A stretch of 64,000 nucleotides of DNA from Polytrichum commune. Its lineage: Eukaryota; Streptophyta; Polytrichopsida; Polytrichales; Polytrichaceae. Every line of letters begins with the position of its first letter. Position 1 is the stretch's first letter. Where the stretch lies: NCBI GenBank assembly GCA_950295325.1, contig OX485809.1, forward strand, positions 11,098,001 to 11,162,000. The letters are read 5' to 3'. Of the stretch, positions 24,229-36,138 are shown piece after piece. A model generated the notes under the pieces. The model was not told where the DNA came from. It ran no database searches and worked only from the letters and a program-made list of their open reading frames with translations. Position numbers and translations under genes: made by a program.

Positions 24229-25151
24229 GATGTTGTTGGGATGACATGGGGGTCCTAGTGAGATAGACCCCATGTCGCAACCCTTGCTAGCGTCCCTTCA
24301 GTAACTTGGTCATTTTTCAATTCTAGCAATGGTCATGAGCACTAACCCTCCGCATTCCGTCATGCAAATGGTTAGCTCCCCATGTCGCGGACCTTTTAGC
24401 TCGTAGGAGGGGGACCAACCCTCCTACTCTTGCATTTAGGCTCTCCCATTAATCAATTTCCAATGCTTAGATGTGGACTTCCATCCATAGAAGTCCAATC
24501 TTTAGTTGATCGTCGCATTGCCAGAGCAACACTATAACAACCTGAATCATACTAGGCAACTATGCCCCCATGTTGGGTCAATGCCCGTGGAGGCCGTGCC
24601 GTTCAGCCTTGGGTGGGTTCGGCTAGCCAACATGCCTCACCCATATAAGCCTCTAGGACTTTTGGCAGGGCCCCTATCCCACCATCAACAAACCTTTTGT
24701 CTCTCCACCAAGAGTTGGGGCCAAGTAGACATTTTCACGTAGATGCCGATAGACTCCTCACTTGCCCCATTCGGGCAAGTATTGAGGAAGTGATACCAGT
24801 TCAAACCTTGGCAGTTCCGGGAGCCACTCCCAGGCCATTGTTGTACCAAGGTGTTGTCCCGAGGCAAAGCCCCACTCAAATTGCCATATATCCCAACTTA
24901 AACCTCCAATTGAGGTGTTATTGAGCATTCTAGAATCCACACGCCATAAGCTACGCATAACTCATAGCCTTACCCTCGTGGCTTCTAGTCTCCGTGGTGG
25001 GAGGCGTTCCCAACGCCCGGGATCGCACACTCGGATCACTTGGGCCCTCTCACCAACGGCGCCACAAGTCCCGGATGTCACTCCGGGGTCCCCCTGTGCC
25101 CATGGTGTTTTGGGCATTCCTCATGGAGAGGTGCGTGACACCCCATGATGT
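24229..25151. other. GC-rich block, weak solo-LTR candidate
   Basis: This block is visibly more GC-rich than its flanks. The pentamer GATGT occurs at both edges (24229-24233 and 25147-25151). The left edge begins TGTTGGGATGACATGGGG, and the right edge has GTGACACCCCAT. The 3' end is not CA, and no second LTR, primer site or polyprotein was seen. A solo LTR or an unrelated segment are both possible. Confidence 0.2.
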
Positions 25152-25385
25152 CTTCCATATAGTTGTCTATTTGTGCTAGGTTCCAGAAATACAAAATCAT
25201 TTTGGGGTTTTGGTGTTGAATCCTTGCTTGGCCAGGTGTTGGAAAAGTGAGGTTGCTATATTGGGTAATCAAGAGAGAGATAGGTGCTCAAGCCGTTGTT
25301 GGAAGCCTATAGTGAGCTTGAGAGCATACAATTCTATCGAAAGTCCTTCAAATTCCACCCACAAAATAGGCCTAAGGGTCCAAAG

Positions 25386-25598
25386 AAATTATCATGGATG
25401 AATTGTTTACATGGATTCCTAGATGGGAAACTACAAAAAATGTTTCATGGTATGCATGAATTTGCGTCAAGCCCACCTCCAAGAGGTAGGTTTGAAGCAA
25501 ATGTCAGCATACCATGTCAATGGTCATGGCTTTGAATGAGAATCAAGGACCCTCACAATTACATGATTTCGGCCCTTGGCTCATGTGTAAAGTGGCTC
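25386..25598 (+). mobile_element. Partial MITE, GGGCCACTTC family
   Basis: A diverged right-hand part of the 2571-3070 family, containing CATGGATTCCTA, ATGTTTCATGGT and GGCTCATGTGTAAAGTGGCTC at its right end. The left terminus is not recognisable. Confidence 0.55.
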
Positions 25599-26516
25599 TA
25601 ATTGTTAACTACCCACGTAGTGTCACCAAAACTTATTGCAAACCACGGGTAGGTCACTCTAAGGCATTTTTGTGCACCACGTGCGGCTGGGTTTTTTTTT
25701 TTTGGGGGGGGGGCTTATTTACCTTCAAGGGTTGAATTAAAGCCTCCCTATAATTACTTAAATTTCAAAAATGGCCCATTTGTTTGCACCCTTCCATTAC
25801 TTATATTGTCCAAGTCACTGCAATTTTTTGTACTCTATATTCATTTTAAGCCATTTTTGGACAGACAAAAATCCCAACTATCATCCATCCCTGTGAGTCC
25901 TAAACCCATTTACATACCATACTAAACATACCTTCTAGGGTCCTTATCTTCAGCCCCTATATTAATTTTACAAAAAAACAATGGCCCACGTTTTATGTTC
26001 ATCTAACTTACTTATAACGGGATTGTTTACATTTAATGGCCCCTTCATTATTTGGAATTCCTTTATAATTTTTATTTCAAATGATTTTAATCCTCTCTAT
26101 ATTATGCCGCACGTCGTTTTTAAAATGCACTAAGTGATCTACCCGTGTTGCAAACCTAGCATTGTTCGTCGTTCCTTAAAGAAGAATTGGACAATATAGA
26201 TTTACAATGTTGCAATTAATGTCAATCACTAAGTGATTCTTCATCCAAACTCCAATCGTAACAATATATCATTACATAAAAGTTTCAAAGATTGGGATGT
26301 GGATGAACTTAAGTAACTTGGGATAGCATAATTTGTAAACTTAATCATAACAAGTGTCATTAAAAAAGTTAACACAGTGAGATATAACACCATATGACAC
26401 TATATACAATATTAAGTGTATTATAAGAGGATACATCCCTAACATTCCTAAAAGCTTTAGTGTGACACTGGTGAGGGGCTCCATCTCCCCTCCGAGTGGT
26501 GTGTCTTCTTCAATTC
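25599..26516. other. No gene; decayed repeat-like sequence
   Basis: T and G homopolymers lie near 25690-25713. Positions 26150-26430 resemble 28320-28610 (shared TAGATTTACA.TGTTGCAATT and end motif), so this is a diverged copy of that element without clear ends. Confidence 0.4.
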
Positions 26517-26520
26517 TTAA

Positions 26521-26801
26521 GGTACGTGGGAGTTATGTGGTTCATTTGCTATGTTCTCCAACATCTACCAATTAGATTTACACAATGAAAGTTGTGTTGC
26601 AATAGCAAATCTATTGCAATGTGCTCCCAATTGTGTTCACTATTGAATGTGAAGTAGTTAGGAAAATTTGAAGGCGTAGTCCAATGTTTTTCAAACACAA
26701 ATGCTCGGGATGTTTGTTCTTTGATCATTGCCAAACCACACACCAGTCATGTATAGGTGTCCAATTAAGAGGAATAACCGAATAACTCCCACCCACACAC
26801 C
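26521..26801. mobile_element. Nonautonomous TIR element flanked by TTAA
   Basis: Left end GGTACGTGGGAGTTATGTGG and right end, read in reverse, GGTGTGTGGGTGGGAGTTAT form an imperfect TIR. TTAA occurs directly outside both ends (26517-26520 and 26802-26805), so the duplication may be TTA, TAA or TTAA. A diverged second copy lies at 32311-32690. No ORF belongs to it. Confidence 0.5.
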
Positions 26802-26950
26802 TTAATTCAATCTTGGCATCGGTCATTTGGTCTTAAGTCCCAAAATCATTTCACACAACACGAGAGAAGTCGCAAAACAATGTGTTTTCCACCTTGAACA
26901 ACAATTCCGGTCAAGAGCTTGTTGAACATTGTGACGATGAGAAACGAGTT

Positions 26951-27253
26951 CCGGAACGTAACCGGTTGGCCGCTTTGTTTTGCCGAGGTGGCACTACATG
27001 ATTGGCTCTGAGCACACATGTTTGCAGACGATAACCTCGACATCCCAGCCGGTTATGATCATCTAAATTGGTTATGGTGACAGGTGACCCACTGTTTAGG
27101 TCACCGGCGCGGCTCAACAAAGCGGCCAACCGGTTACGTCCGGTAATCGTTTTATTGGAACCGGTTATCGGTGCAAATCCGGTTCTATCAAGCTGGCTCG
27201 CCACCTTGACAGAACCGGTTTTGCACTGATAACCGGTTCCAATAAAACGATTA
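26951..27253. repeat. Nested inverted repeat rich in AACCGGTT
   Basis: The inner hairpin has 49-base arms (27144-27192 and 27205-27253) with few mismatches and a 12-base loop. The outer pair of about 35-base arms is 26951-26985 and 27112-27146. AACCGGTT occurs at 26960, 27128, 27159, 27213 and 27231. RNA from either strand would fold into long stems. No coding region or target duplication was identified. Confidence 0.8.
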
Positions 27254-27701
27254 CCTAATACATAGCATTCTCCTTAATCTCCTTGTTGAAATGAACAACT
27301 TAATGGGATTGCTAGGAAGTTTGGTGAATTGTATGCAAAGGACAATACACTAACCGCTTGTTATTTAGGAACTCGGACTATGTGATGCCAATGACAAAGG
27401 ACAACACACATGAAAGTTAACCGTAAAGTAAACACATGCTAGTGTAAGGAACCGGGGATATTGTTTGCATGCACCCAAAAAGCTGGAATTTGGGTTAGCC
27501 TGCATTGTAGGAGGAGACATATGCGTTTGTGGTACCAACTAATGCTACTAAAGCTACAATGCGACAACCAGGTCCACCATACATGTTGTGTGGACTATTG
27601 CACAAATAGTTGCACTTTTTTTTCCGGGGGGGGGGGGGGGTGGGGGGTGGGAACAATATGTCACAACACTGTGAATTCCTTATTAGTGGAGTCATGCATT
27701 A

Positions 27702-28129
27702 GGGCCACTTCACACACAAGACTGAGAGCCCGTGACCATTACATTTCAAGCATTCTTATTGGTGGAAAAGGCAGAGCCAGTCGAAGTTCGCTTCATGGTT
27801 ACTTGGACTATTTTCCAAAACCACCTCTCAGAGGTAGGCTTAAGACAAAACCGGGAGACCATGGCACTCCGAATTCTCACATTTGTTGATTTATTCTATT
27901 TTATCATGTGTGATATTTTATTTTATCTTGTGTGAGAACCCGCATAAATAGAAATCCATTGAAATAGCATTTGGTTGAGGACCTGGTCACATATGACTTC
28001 CCACTACACTTGAGTAACCGTGACCACACTACGTGGTTTTGGAGATGTCTTGGGACGGCCTTTGAACACTTTGTTTTGGGCTCTTACAATTTCATGGTCA
28101 CGGCTCTTGGCTCGTGTGTGAAGTGGCCC
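27702..28129 (+). mobile_element. Tourist-like MITE, GGGCCACTTC family
   Basis: A 428-bp copy of the 2571-3070 family in the same orientation, with GGGCCACTTCACACACAAG and an inverted CTCGTGTGTGAAGTGGCCC. Flanks are TTA (27699-27701) and TTT (28130-28132), so the duplication has one mismatch. Relative to the other copies it lacks part of the block following the left TIR. Confidence 0.75.
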
Positions 28130-28221
28130 TTTGGTTATCTGTTCCAGTTGATTCCGAATCTTGGCTCATCCCAGGTGCTTTATTGCATGTGCTATGACAA
28201 CTCGTTAGGCTCATGAGTCTA

Positions 28222-28604
28222 GCACATACACTAAATATGAGATCTAGTGTCACCAATTCTAGTTATCTCGCTCAATACTAATTATAAACCGTGGTATAGT
28301 GTCACAAACACTAAATGTTAACCTAACATTATTTGTCATTCCTTCTAAAAATATTCGAGGATTATAGATTTACAGTGTTGCAATTGTTGTCACTTACCAA
28401 GTGATATTTTCATCCAAATTTCCATCATCCATGACAATATCTCATCACAAGTTGTTGACAAGAGAAGGTAGGGTTTTGGCCAACGGATGAACTCATCCAT
28501 CATCCATGACAGTATTTGTTCAGTTATTCGTAAGAAGTGTCATCCAAAAAGTGACCATAGTGACATTAAATACCACATGACCCTAAATATCATGTTTAGT
28601 GTAG
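28222..28604. mobile_element. MITE with TACACTAAATATGA ends
   Basis: The left end TACACTAAATATGAGATCTA is matched by the inverted right end TACACTAAACATGATATTTA, giving about 383 bp. The ends resemble those of the 216-228 bp family at 35286, 37252, 38092 and 44031. A diverged relative covers 26150-26430. The target duplication is not clear. Confidence 0.5.
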
Positions 28605-29052
28605 TAAACACTCGATATGGAACACACTGCAAGCATGAAAGAAAACACACACAAAGGAACTCAGCAAAATACATGTGCCACCGCCCATATGGTAAGGCAT
28701 TATCTTCGAAGATAAAACCGATAAAAAGAACATTTAAGATGTTTCTTTGAATAAAATGAATATTGATAAGGTGGAAAGCTGACACCAAGGACAATGGGTG
28801 AAAGTGTCAATGAAATGGTAGGTGTATCGGAGAAATGGAAAAGTAGTCAACAAAGAAGACGAAAACCAACTCATTTTGAAGACAAACAAGATCCTTATGA
28901 GGCTATCTAAATACTTGGTCATAGCATCCTAACTAATTGGGTGCATGATGGTATTGAGCAATTTCAATTTATTTTGAAATAAACACAAGGAGTTTGTATT
29001 TTATACCAAAACGTGACTTATACAAGGTTGATGGAAGGATGAAACTTGGATG
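28605..29052. other. No gene seen
   Basis: Nothing supported. The short ORFs are AT-rich chance frames. Confidence 0.4.
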
Positions 29053-29060
29053 GATGTGGG

Positions 29061-29473
29061 CTCAGGGAGGGCACTTAAAGTTAAGACTAGGAATCACATG
29101 AGTGCGTACTTTTGACCCCCCTATGTATGTACTAAAAAATCATCTAAAAATTGTAAAATTTTTATGAAGTTGTTAAACACAATCTAAAGTTCTTGTTGTA
29201 TAAATTTCAAAAAACAATCCATTTGAAATATTTTAAAATTGGTTTTTGAAGCAAAAAACAACGCATTTTAGTTCAAACTTCTATCAGTTTTTTTTAATAA
29301 TTTTTAAAAACTTTTCGTCCTGGAATTATACCAAGTGATAGATATATACATAATGATTTGGCACTTAAAAGTCTTAATTTAAAAACTATTTTAAGGCCAA
29401 GTATTGTAGGGGGTATGCCAACAAAACGCACTCACGTGTATTCCTAATCTTAACTTTAAGTGCACTCCCCAGG
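29061..29473. mobile_element. hAT-like MITE with 8-bp target duplication
   Basis: A 413-bp element with an imperfect TIR of about 46 bases (shared core GCACTTAAAGTTAAG and GAGTGCGT). GATGTGGG is repeated directly outside both ends (29053-29060 and 29474-29481). Eight-base duplications are typical of hAT elements. Size and layout parallel 46756-47165, and both have a CCCCTAT block inside the left TIR. It encodes no transposase. Confidence 0.75.
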
Positions 29474-29481
29474 GATGTGGG

Positions 29482-30335
29482 TGCTAACCCCCCCCCCCCC
29501 TCCAACTGAACGTGTGCCACAAAATTTGGGCGAAAGCCACCCAATGTTGTGGGTCCTCCTATGGGAGAACATGTAACCACACACCTATAGAGTGCCCTGG
29601 GTGGGATTGAAATGACATCACTTTGGGCCGCCTCTATATTGGGCATTTCATAGTATTTGACATGTGTTCTATACCATCCCGACATAACAAGTATGAATGG
29701 GAATGCTCTAATTAAAGGAATGGATGTTTGTGGTGGCAAACAATAGCCCAAAAATGACATGCCTACATACAAAGAGATGGTCAAAGGGGTGGGTTTTGGA
29801 TGTGCCAATATTAGATATAAAGTGACACCACATATTTATCCATTTTGAATTTCAATTCAAAATGTCATCAAATGTTGATGATGATTCCTCAAAAAGGCAC
29901 AAAATTTCAAACAACGACAAAAGTGTCTTCAAAAACATGCAATTTTCACATCGCATCATTCAAGTGATGGTGCGTGGGTCATAGTTAACGATGGTCCAAC
30001 ATAAAGGCGGAGAAGAAGGAGTCTCCCAACCAAATGAAAAAGTTGGGGGGATATCCAAATCTTTGGAAGAGCTTTCAAATATGTGCATTCCCACTCATAT
30101 GAGGTGAAAGGGCTCACATCCACATTGGTGCTAGAACACCGATGTCCTTTCTTTCTTTTAAATCAAAATTTAAAGAAATAAAAATATCCCTCTACTCATG
30201 GTTTGTTAAAATGAGGGGGGTATTGGTCTACATCAAGTTGGTGGCATCTTTATAGATGAATTAAATCGTGAACATGCAACCAAATTAAGCTCAATGACTC
30301 ATATGTTGTTGTTGTTGTTGTTATTGTCGCAAATC
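29482..30335. other. No gene seen
   Basis: A C tract of about 13 bases lies at 29488-29500. The 140-aa minus-strand ORF at 29386-29808 overlaps the MITE and the C tract and has no recognisable domain. Confidence 0.4.
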
Positions 30336-30339
30336 AAGG

Positions 30340-31832
30340 TAGATGGGTCTTAAATGGTCACTCTTGTTCCGATGAGCCCACTTCTCCTAGGATATGAAAC
30401 ACTCGACCAATACAAAATGGTATACAAGTTCAAATCAAGGCCATAGTCACTTTCAAAACTCATACGAATATCATGTTCATCATCAAAGTGAAGATCATGC
30501 GCTCATTAAATGGTCAAATAGGTCCCTTGAATTATGTTGACTATCGAACTTAGAATGATTAACATAATTTGAGTTTGTAGTCCAATTTCATTTAAATATG
30601 TGTTTTTTTTAATATCCTTGCTTTGGGCTCAAGTAGGAGAATGCCAAGGCACGTACAAGGGGAGGAGGTGTTTTTTTTTTTTTTGAATTAACCCATTATT
30701 TGCTTAAACTCTTGCATTATGTCACGTGGATGATACAAAGTCTTCCATGTGACATGTTTTGTTCATGAATTACATATGCAACAAGATGCATTATTGTTGT
30801 TGTTCTTGCATGTGTAGCATGCATGTTGCTAGTTTCAATACAAGGACAATTGGCACCAAATGTTTCATTGTTGGGCCAAACGACCCTCACTCAAAAAATC
30901 ATAGATGCAAATTAGGTGGATGTAAAACACATGGAGCATATTTGAGACACCCAATCTCAACCCCCTGCGACATTTGAAGGGTTGAGGAGGATTCATACAT
31001 CAAACCAATCGAACAATGTCAGGAACAATGGTCACGTTTGTCCGATGACAAAATGTCACAAAATATGGCGACATTGTCATTTGTATAGCGTGGATGCAAA
31101 GTCATCCATGTGACAAGTTTGTTTGTTCATGAATTACATACGCAACATGATGGTTTGTTGTTGTTGCATGTGCAACAAGTTGGGCGCTGGTTCCAACACA
31201 AGGACGAATGGCATCATCCTTGTGGGCCCAGATCATGACTCTCGTCACTCGCAAAAACTTCATAGATACAAATAAAGTGCATGACTACGAGTTGTGGTCC
31301 TCATTCAAATGGTGAAAATATCGGGCCTTTGGTGCGGTGTTGTCAACCATTGGACTCGCAAAAGCTATCCTCCTTTTCCTACGATATATTGCCCATGTGC
31401 CATCGCATACGCGGTTGGGGCCCATGCAAGTGTTTGTTGTGAAATTATTGGTAGAAATATGTGCGAGAATCTCCAATCGCCACCCTTTTGCAACCGAATA
31501 AATTCTTCACTACTTCAAGCACTTTTGGCACAAGCGGGGCTCAAAACTTGTGGCCATGGCAAGCTCGTGGCCTTTGGGGGGGGCCCATGTTTATGTGGCC
31601 TCCCTTTTAGCAGCCTGTGGCTGGGATTCGATGCCCTTTTCTTGCCCAAATTCCCGGACGTGAGCGAGTAAGTTAGGTGGACTTTGCCCTTTCTTTGTTG
31701 CCACAAGGTGTTTCCCAAAACTTTTGGTCCATATCTTTGGGCGAGAAGGAATCATCACGTAACGTAGATGGGTCTTAAATGGCTACTTTTTGCATTTAGC
31801 CCTCTACTCCTAGGATATGAAACACACAATTA
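30340..31832 (+). repeat. Diverged direct repeats
   Basis: 30340-30405 matches 31757-31830 (GTAGATGGGTCTTAAATGG and CTCCTAGGATATGAAACAC). 30719-30945 matches 31076-31285 (CATGTGACA, GTTCATGAATTACATA, GCAACA.GATG, ACACAAGGAC). The nested order suggests an old local duplication with rearrangement. The sequence is not coding in any consistent frame. Confidence 0.55.
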
Positions 31833-32253
31833 GGGTGACTTTATACACGACTTGAGGCCGGATTGAGTACCGCCCTGATTCTTAAGCATGAAGGTCTTAA
31901 TTTTGGCCTAACTTTATCAAATTTTTATCGGGTCTAACCTTGTCATGTGTAAAGTGACGAGGCTTGATTTTAGGTCTCCATGTTTTTGAAGGGAATGGTT
32001 ATTGAAGGGAATTTGCCTTCCATGAGTTGATGGTAGATATGATCGGTATCTAACAGATTAGTCTAATCCGGCCCATGTTGAGAGTCTAAGATGTTGAAAA
32101 CCTTGTCCATTTTTTTTTGCAAGCCGGCTTGAAGATTTGACACCAAACTTTGCCACCTAGAACGCCACGTAGGGTGAGTAAATGTTCCGGCCCATCCCTA
32201 GTGTAAAGCCCTTGGGCCGGCCCTCAACCCAGCCCCGAGTATAAAGTGAGCCC
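31833..32253. mobile_element. MITE, GGG(C)TCACTTTATAC family
   Basis: About 421 bp. The left end GGGTGACTTTATACACGACT is matched by the inverted right end GGGCTCACTTTATACTCGGG. Flanks are TTA and TCA. The body is homologous to 46114-46570 (shared TAACAGATTAG, CAAGCC and GAGTAAATGTT blocks). Non-coding. Confidence 0.6.
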
Positions 32254-32310
32254 TCAAACGACTACCCGTTTCTAATGGGAAATGTGTTCTAGACCCCATA
32301 ACAACCATGT

Positions 32311-32690
32311 TCGTGTAATGCACGTGGGTGTTATTTGGTTCGTATTCTCATGTTCTCCATCTTCCACCGATTGGGTTTTCACAACAAAACTCGTATTGCA
32401 TTAGCAAATATACGATGATACATATGCAAGACCCATATTGAAACCCGGACCTCCCTTGATTTAGTTGTGGTTATCGGAAGTGCATGTTTGTTGACATCTT
32501 AGTTGGATACATAGGCCCCTCCCAAGTGTATTCACTATTGATTGTAGAGTAGCATTTGATATTTGAAGACGTCGTTCAATCTCTCTTTGAAATACGTGGC
32601 TTTATGATGCTTTGATCCACACCAAACCACATACACAGGGTATGATTAAGAAAACGAGCCACTTAAGACCCACCCACCTACCTACCTTAT
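32311..32690. mobile_element. Second copy of the 26521-26801 element, with an insertion
   Basis: Ends and body match 26521-26801 (GTTCTCCA.C.TC.ACC, GTGTTCACTATTGA-like and CCAAACCACA blocks). It carries about 110 extra bases near 32405-32515 that include a minus-strand piece of the 1298-1425 repeat. Confidence 0.45.
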
Positions 32691-32799
32691 GAAGCCCTTG
32701 GATTGGATTTGCTGAAATTGAGCAATGCTAGTGGTTGAAATTCTTCAAATTCAAGCAAGCTGGCCCTCAATCCGGGTCCAAGTGTAAAGTGGAGCATTA

Positions 32800-33615
32800 G
32801 GGCCACTTCGCACACGAGACTGAGAGCCCATGACCAGTACACTCCAAGCACTCTCATTGGTGGAAAAGGTGGAGCCGGTCCAAGTTCACTTCACACTATG
32901 CTTTGAGGGACCAACCGAGTATGTGAATGCAAGATGGATGTAAAGTCCACATGGTTTCTACATGGTATCGCATGGATCATGTTTCATGCTCACTTGGGCA
33001 ATTTTTCAAGTCCACCTCTTGGAGGTAGGCCTAACACAAAACCATGAGACCACGACATTCCGAACGCTCACAACCATTGATTTATTCTATTTCATCATGC
33101 TCGAGGACCCACATGAATATAAACTCGTTGAAATAGAATGTGGTTGAGGGCCCGGTCACATATAGCTCCACACTACACTCGAGGATCCGTGACCACACTG
33201 CATGAGTTTGGAGGTACCTTGGGAAGACAGCCTTTGGACACTTTCTTTGGGGTTGTTAGACCTCCCATGGTCACGGCTCTTGGCTCATGTGTGAAGTGGC
33301 CCCTCAAAATGACTGTCCGTGAAATAGCATGTGGTTGAGGGCCCGGTCACATATGGCTTCACACTACACTCGAGGATCCGTGACCACACTGCATGAGTTT
33401 GGAGGTACCTTGGAAAGACGGCCTTGGGACACTTTCAATTGGGCTGTCAGACCTCCCTTGGTCACGGCTCTTGGGAAGACGGCCTTGGGACACTTTCTTT
33501 TGGGCTGTCAGACCTCCCTTGGTCACGGCACTTGGGAGGACGGCCTTGGGACACTTTCTTTTGGGCTGTCAGACCTCCCTTGGTCACGGCTCTTGGCTCG
33601 TGTGTGAAGTGGCCC
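32800..33615 (+). mobile_element. Expanded GGGCCACTTC-family MITE
   Basis: A standard copy begins at 32800 after TTA and reaches a first right end at about 33303. A 191-bp piece of its right half is then repeated (blocks at 33138 and 33329), followed by three 61-bp units and a second right end at about 33615. The result is one left end and two right ends. The three overlapping 66-101 aa ORFs here are by-products of the repeats. Confidence 0.7.
33410..33592 (+). repeat. 61-bp tandem repeat, three units
   Basis: Units start at 33410, 33471 and 33532 with TTGG(G/A)A(A/G)GACGGCC and end GGTCACGGC(T/A)C. They differ by only a few bases, indicating recent expansion within the MITE. Confidence 0.9.
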
Positions 33616-34497
33616 CTTGGAACGACTGTCCGTGTCCAACGGGAAGTGTAGTTCTAGACCCCATCATAATACTCCTCCTCCTTCTCCTAGTAGTGTAGTG
33701 TAGGTGTACTAAGTTAGTGGTAGTGGTAGTGGTAGTGGTAGGGAGGAGTAGTATAATAATAAAAGAAGTGGCCATCCATGACTGGTGAGCGGAGATTGAC
33801 ACAAGCCTGGCTGCCAATAGGAGGCCGTAATTAGGTGCTGTGGGGCGTGGGGGGGGCCTGATATTTTTGAAGAGCTGGGAGAGGGAGGGAGGGGGGGGGG
33901 GGCAAGTGGGGGAGGCTGGGGGGGGGGGGTGTCACGTGAAAGTGTTGCTTGGTGGCAGACCTTTTAGTGCATGGGCCAGGCTGAAACCCTGCAGCAGCCT
34001 CTGCTTTTTGATGAGACGCCCCTTTATGCTCCCATTTCCAAGGTGTGTGTCACTGGTGGGCCTTAGCTGCCCTAGCCTATACCCCCTTCCCTTCCTTTCC
34101 TCCCCTTTAAACTACTGCGCACTTAATCCCACCCCAGATTTTGATATGGTGATGAGTCATAGTATACTAGTTGCATGCCCCCCCCCCCCTTTTCCCTTCC
34201 CTTCCCCTCTCCTTATTTAGGGTTGTACTGTCTTCATTTCAACTTAAATGTAAAGGTGGATCTTGTAGAAAGAAAAAAGAGGGGGTGGGGGGGTCTACAT
34301 CAAAAGCTCCACAATGCAACACCGTGTTTCTAGGAGAGGATAGTGTTGTCAAAACCCTCGGTGTGATCCTTGCACCCTTTTGCGGTGCTATTTTTGTTTG
34401 TAGGCTGGCAGGGGGAAAAAGGCCTTCGGCAAAAGTAAGGCCCCTCCCAAATGCCGGTGCGGCGGTGTTCTATGCCGAGGACGACGAAGCCATTCGC

Positions 34498-34528
<31 letters not shown>

Positions 34529-34968
34529 GTGGATGCATGGGTCTTCATGAACGGTTCCTTCTTTCCCCAACTAGACACTCACTCCATGGGATACAAAGCA
34601 CGCGATGAAGGGAATTAACGAGATGGTGAGCGGATCCAAGTGATTTTTGGAGGTCGCATGAGTATCTTACTCGATGTCAAACCGAGGATATCTCTTGCTG
34701 CTGAAGCGGTCATAGAGAGGTCCCCACCCCCACACCCTCCAAATTATGTTGACATTTGAACCTAGAATGATATCCATACTCTGAGCACATAAGATAGACA
34801 ACAGTAATTCAACCCCCCTATGATACCTAGCTCAAACTACTTTACCCCTATCGAGTCTAATGCCGTTGTATGCTTACAACTTGGCTCGAAGGTTGACATT
34901 AAGTATGGTGGGTGCTGAGGAAGAACTCACAATGGACACGCCATGCTCTAGAAAGAGTCGATGGAGAT
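33616..34968. other. No gene; many simple repeats
   Basis: Contains a (GGTAGT)n run near 33718-33743, G tracts at 33891-33902 and 33918-33929, a C tract near 34179-34190 and an (AGA)n run at 34500-34528. ORFs over these tracts are low-complexity artefacts. Confidence 0.55.
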
Positions 34969-36138
34969 TAAGGGAGGTGAAGACTTCGAGAGACACGAGC
35001 TAGATGCATTTGTAGTAAGTGTTGTGGGCCCTTGCAGACGGATTAAGTCTCATGACACCTAGTTCATGGAGTTTGTAGGATGAACAAGATAAGGGTATAA
35101 GATGTCAGCTACATGGTAGAATGGGAATGGGAAAGGCTACGAAGGAACAAAAGAAATGTTAATTTATATTTTCTTTGCAACTATCTAGTGGCCTAGTCAA
35201 ACACGCCCTACATGATAACATTGAGAAGCTAGTGTATGCTGTGAAAAAACTTGCATACTATATTCATGTTGTGGTGGAAATACTTACTTCACTAAAATAA
35301 TATCTAATGTCACTTACTATTCGTAGTTTACACATTCCTATATATTTTTATTACTAATTTGTTTTTATGCCAAGTAAAGATGTCCATGTTCGATAATGCC
35401 CAAAGAACCCATTTGACATTTGTTGGTAAAAAAAAATGAGATGTGTAGTATACAACTACATTGTTGCATAATTCCAAATAATAAGTGACACTAAATACCA
35501 TATTCAATGTAGTTGTTTATGGCGATGTGCAGTTAGAATTTGGGTTTAGTCCATGGACTTCTCTATGGTCGAATCCATAAAGAGTTTAAACATGGTCATT
35601 TAAGAGCCATGGCTAATGCCTTTGGTGTAAACATGCCCAAAGGTATGCCATATTGAATGTGTGATTCAAATCATAAGCCTCTTGAAAGAAAGGCTCCAAA
35701 AAGTTCAAACTCTTCTATATATCTTGCCTTATTTTCCAATGAGGTAATAAGCACCCCTTCTTCCTTATATGTAAATTCAACAAATCCAAAATGGTCATCA
35801 TAATCATGGGAGCAATGAAGCTGCATGTGGATGATAATGCATATCTTCATCCAATTATGGACACATTCATCAATAATTTACAATCCCATCCAGCTGTTAT
35901 GATTCTTGGGGATGTCTCCGGTGATTTCATCTATGGTAAAAACAACGTTATGTCTATTTTAAGATTCGCCCATCCGGCCTTTTCCCTCTTCAACATATGG
36001 CTGGTAACAAGTAACTTGACTCTTGTACCCCTTGGTGAAGGAAGGGAGCATATACTTTATAGTTTAGGCAAGGTTGCTCTAGAGAACTAATAAATACACT
36101 AGAAACTGTATTTCATGTCACTTCCTATTTGGAGTTTC
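34969..36138 (+). repeat. 1.17-kb duplicated segment, copy A
   Basis: Nearly identical to 36934-38135. Homology begins at TAAGGGAGGTGAAG and ends at TTTGGAGTTTC. Compared with copy B it lacks about 38 bases after position 35543. Because a related sequence near 54125 has those bases, copy A probably lost them. The right edge falls inside the left TIR of a MITE that is complete only in copy B (38092-38311). A 99-aa ORF (35791-36090) is shared, but the changes I compared alter the protein. Confidence 0.9.
35286..35513. mobile_element. 228-bp MITE (ACTACACTAAATA family)
   Basis: The left end ACTTCACTAAAATAATATCT and the inverted right end ACTACATTGAATATGGTATT share the following GTCACTT..TATT..(G)AGTT core. 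This copy is duplicated with its surroundings at 37252-37469. The target duplication is not clear. Non-coding. Confidence 0.6.

Noticed and set aside
24229-25151. Solo LTR with 5-bp duplication GATGT
   Set aside because: Kept only as a weak candidate: the 3' end is not CA, and the pentamer match was found by looking within a few bases of a chosen edge.
27461-27889. 142-aa ORF
   Set aside because: It crosses a 15-base G tract and runs into the MITE at 27702. Its composition follows these repeats.
29386-29808. 140-aa minus-strand ORF
   Set aside because: It spans a MITE end and a C homopolymer, has a glycine run from that tract, and shows no domain.
33138-33698. Several overlapping 66-101 aa ORFs with repeated peptides
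   Set aside because: The repeated peptides are translations of the 191-bp and 61-bp DNA repeats within a MITE.
35791-36090. 99-aa ORF conserved in both duplication copies (also 37786-38079)
   Set aside because: The duplication is recent, so conservation is expected. The first three differences are all amino-acid changing, the C-termini differ, and no domain is recognised.
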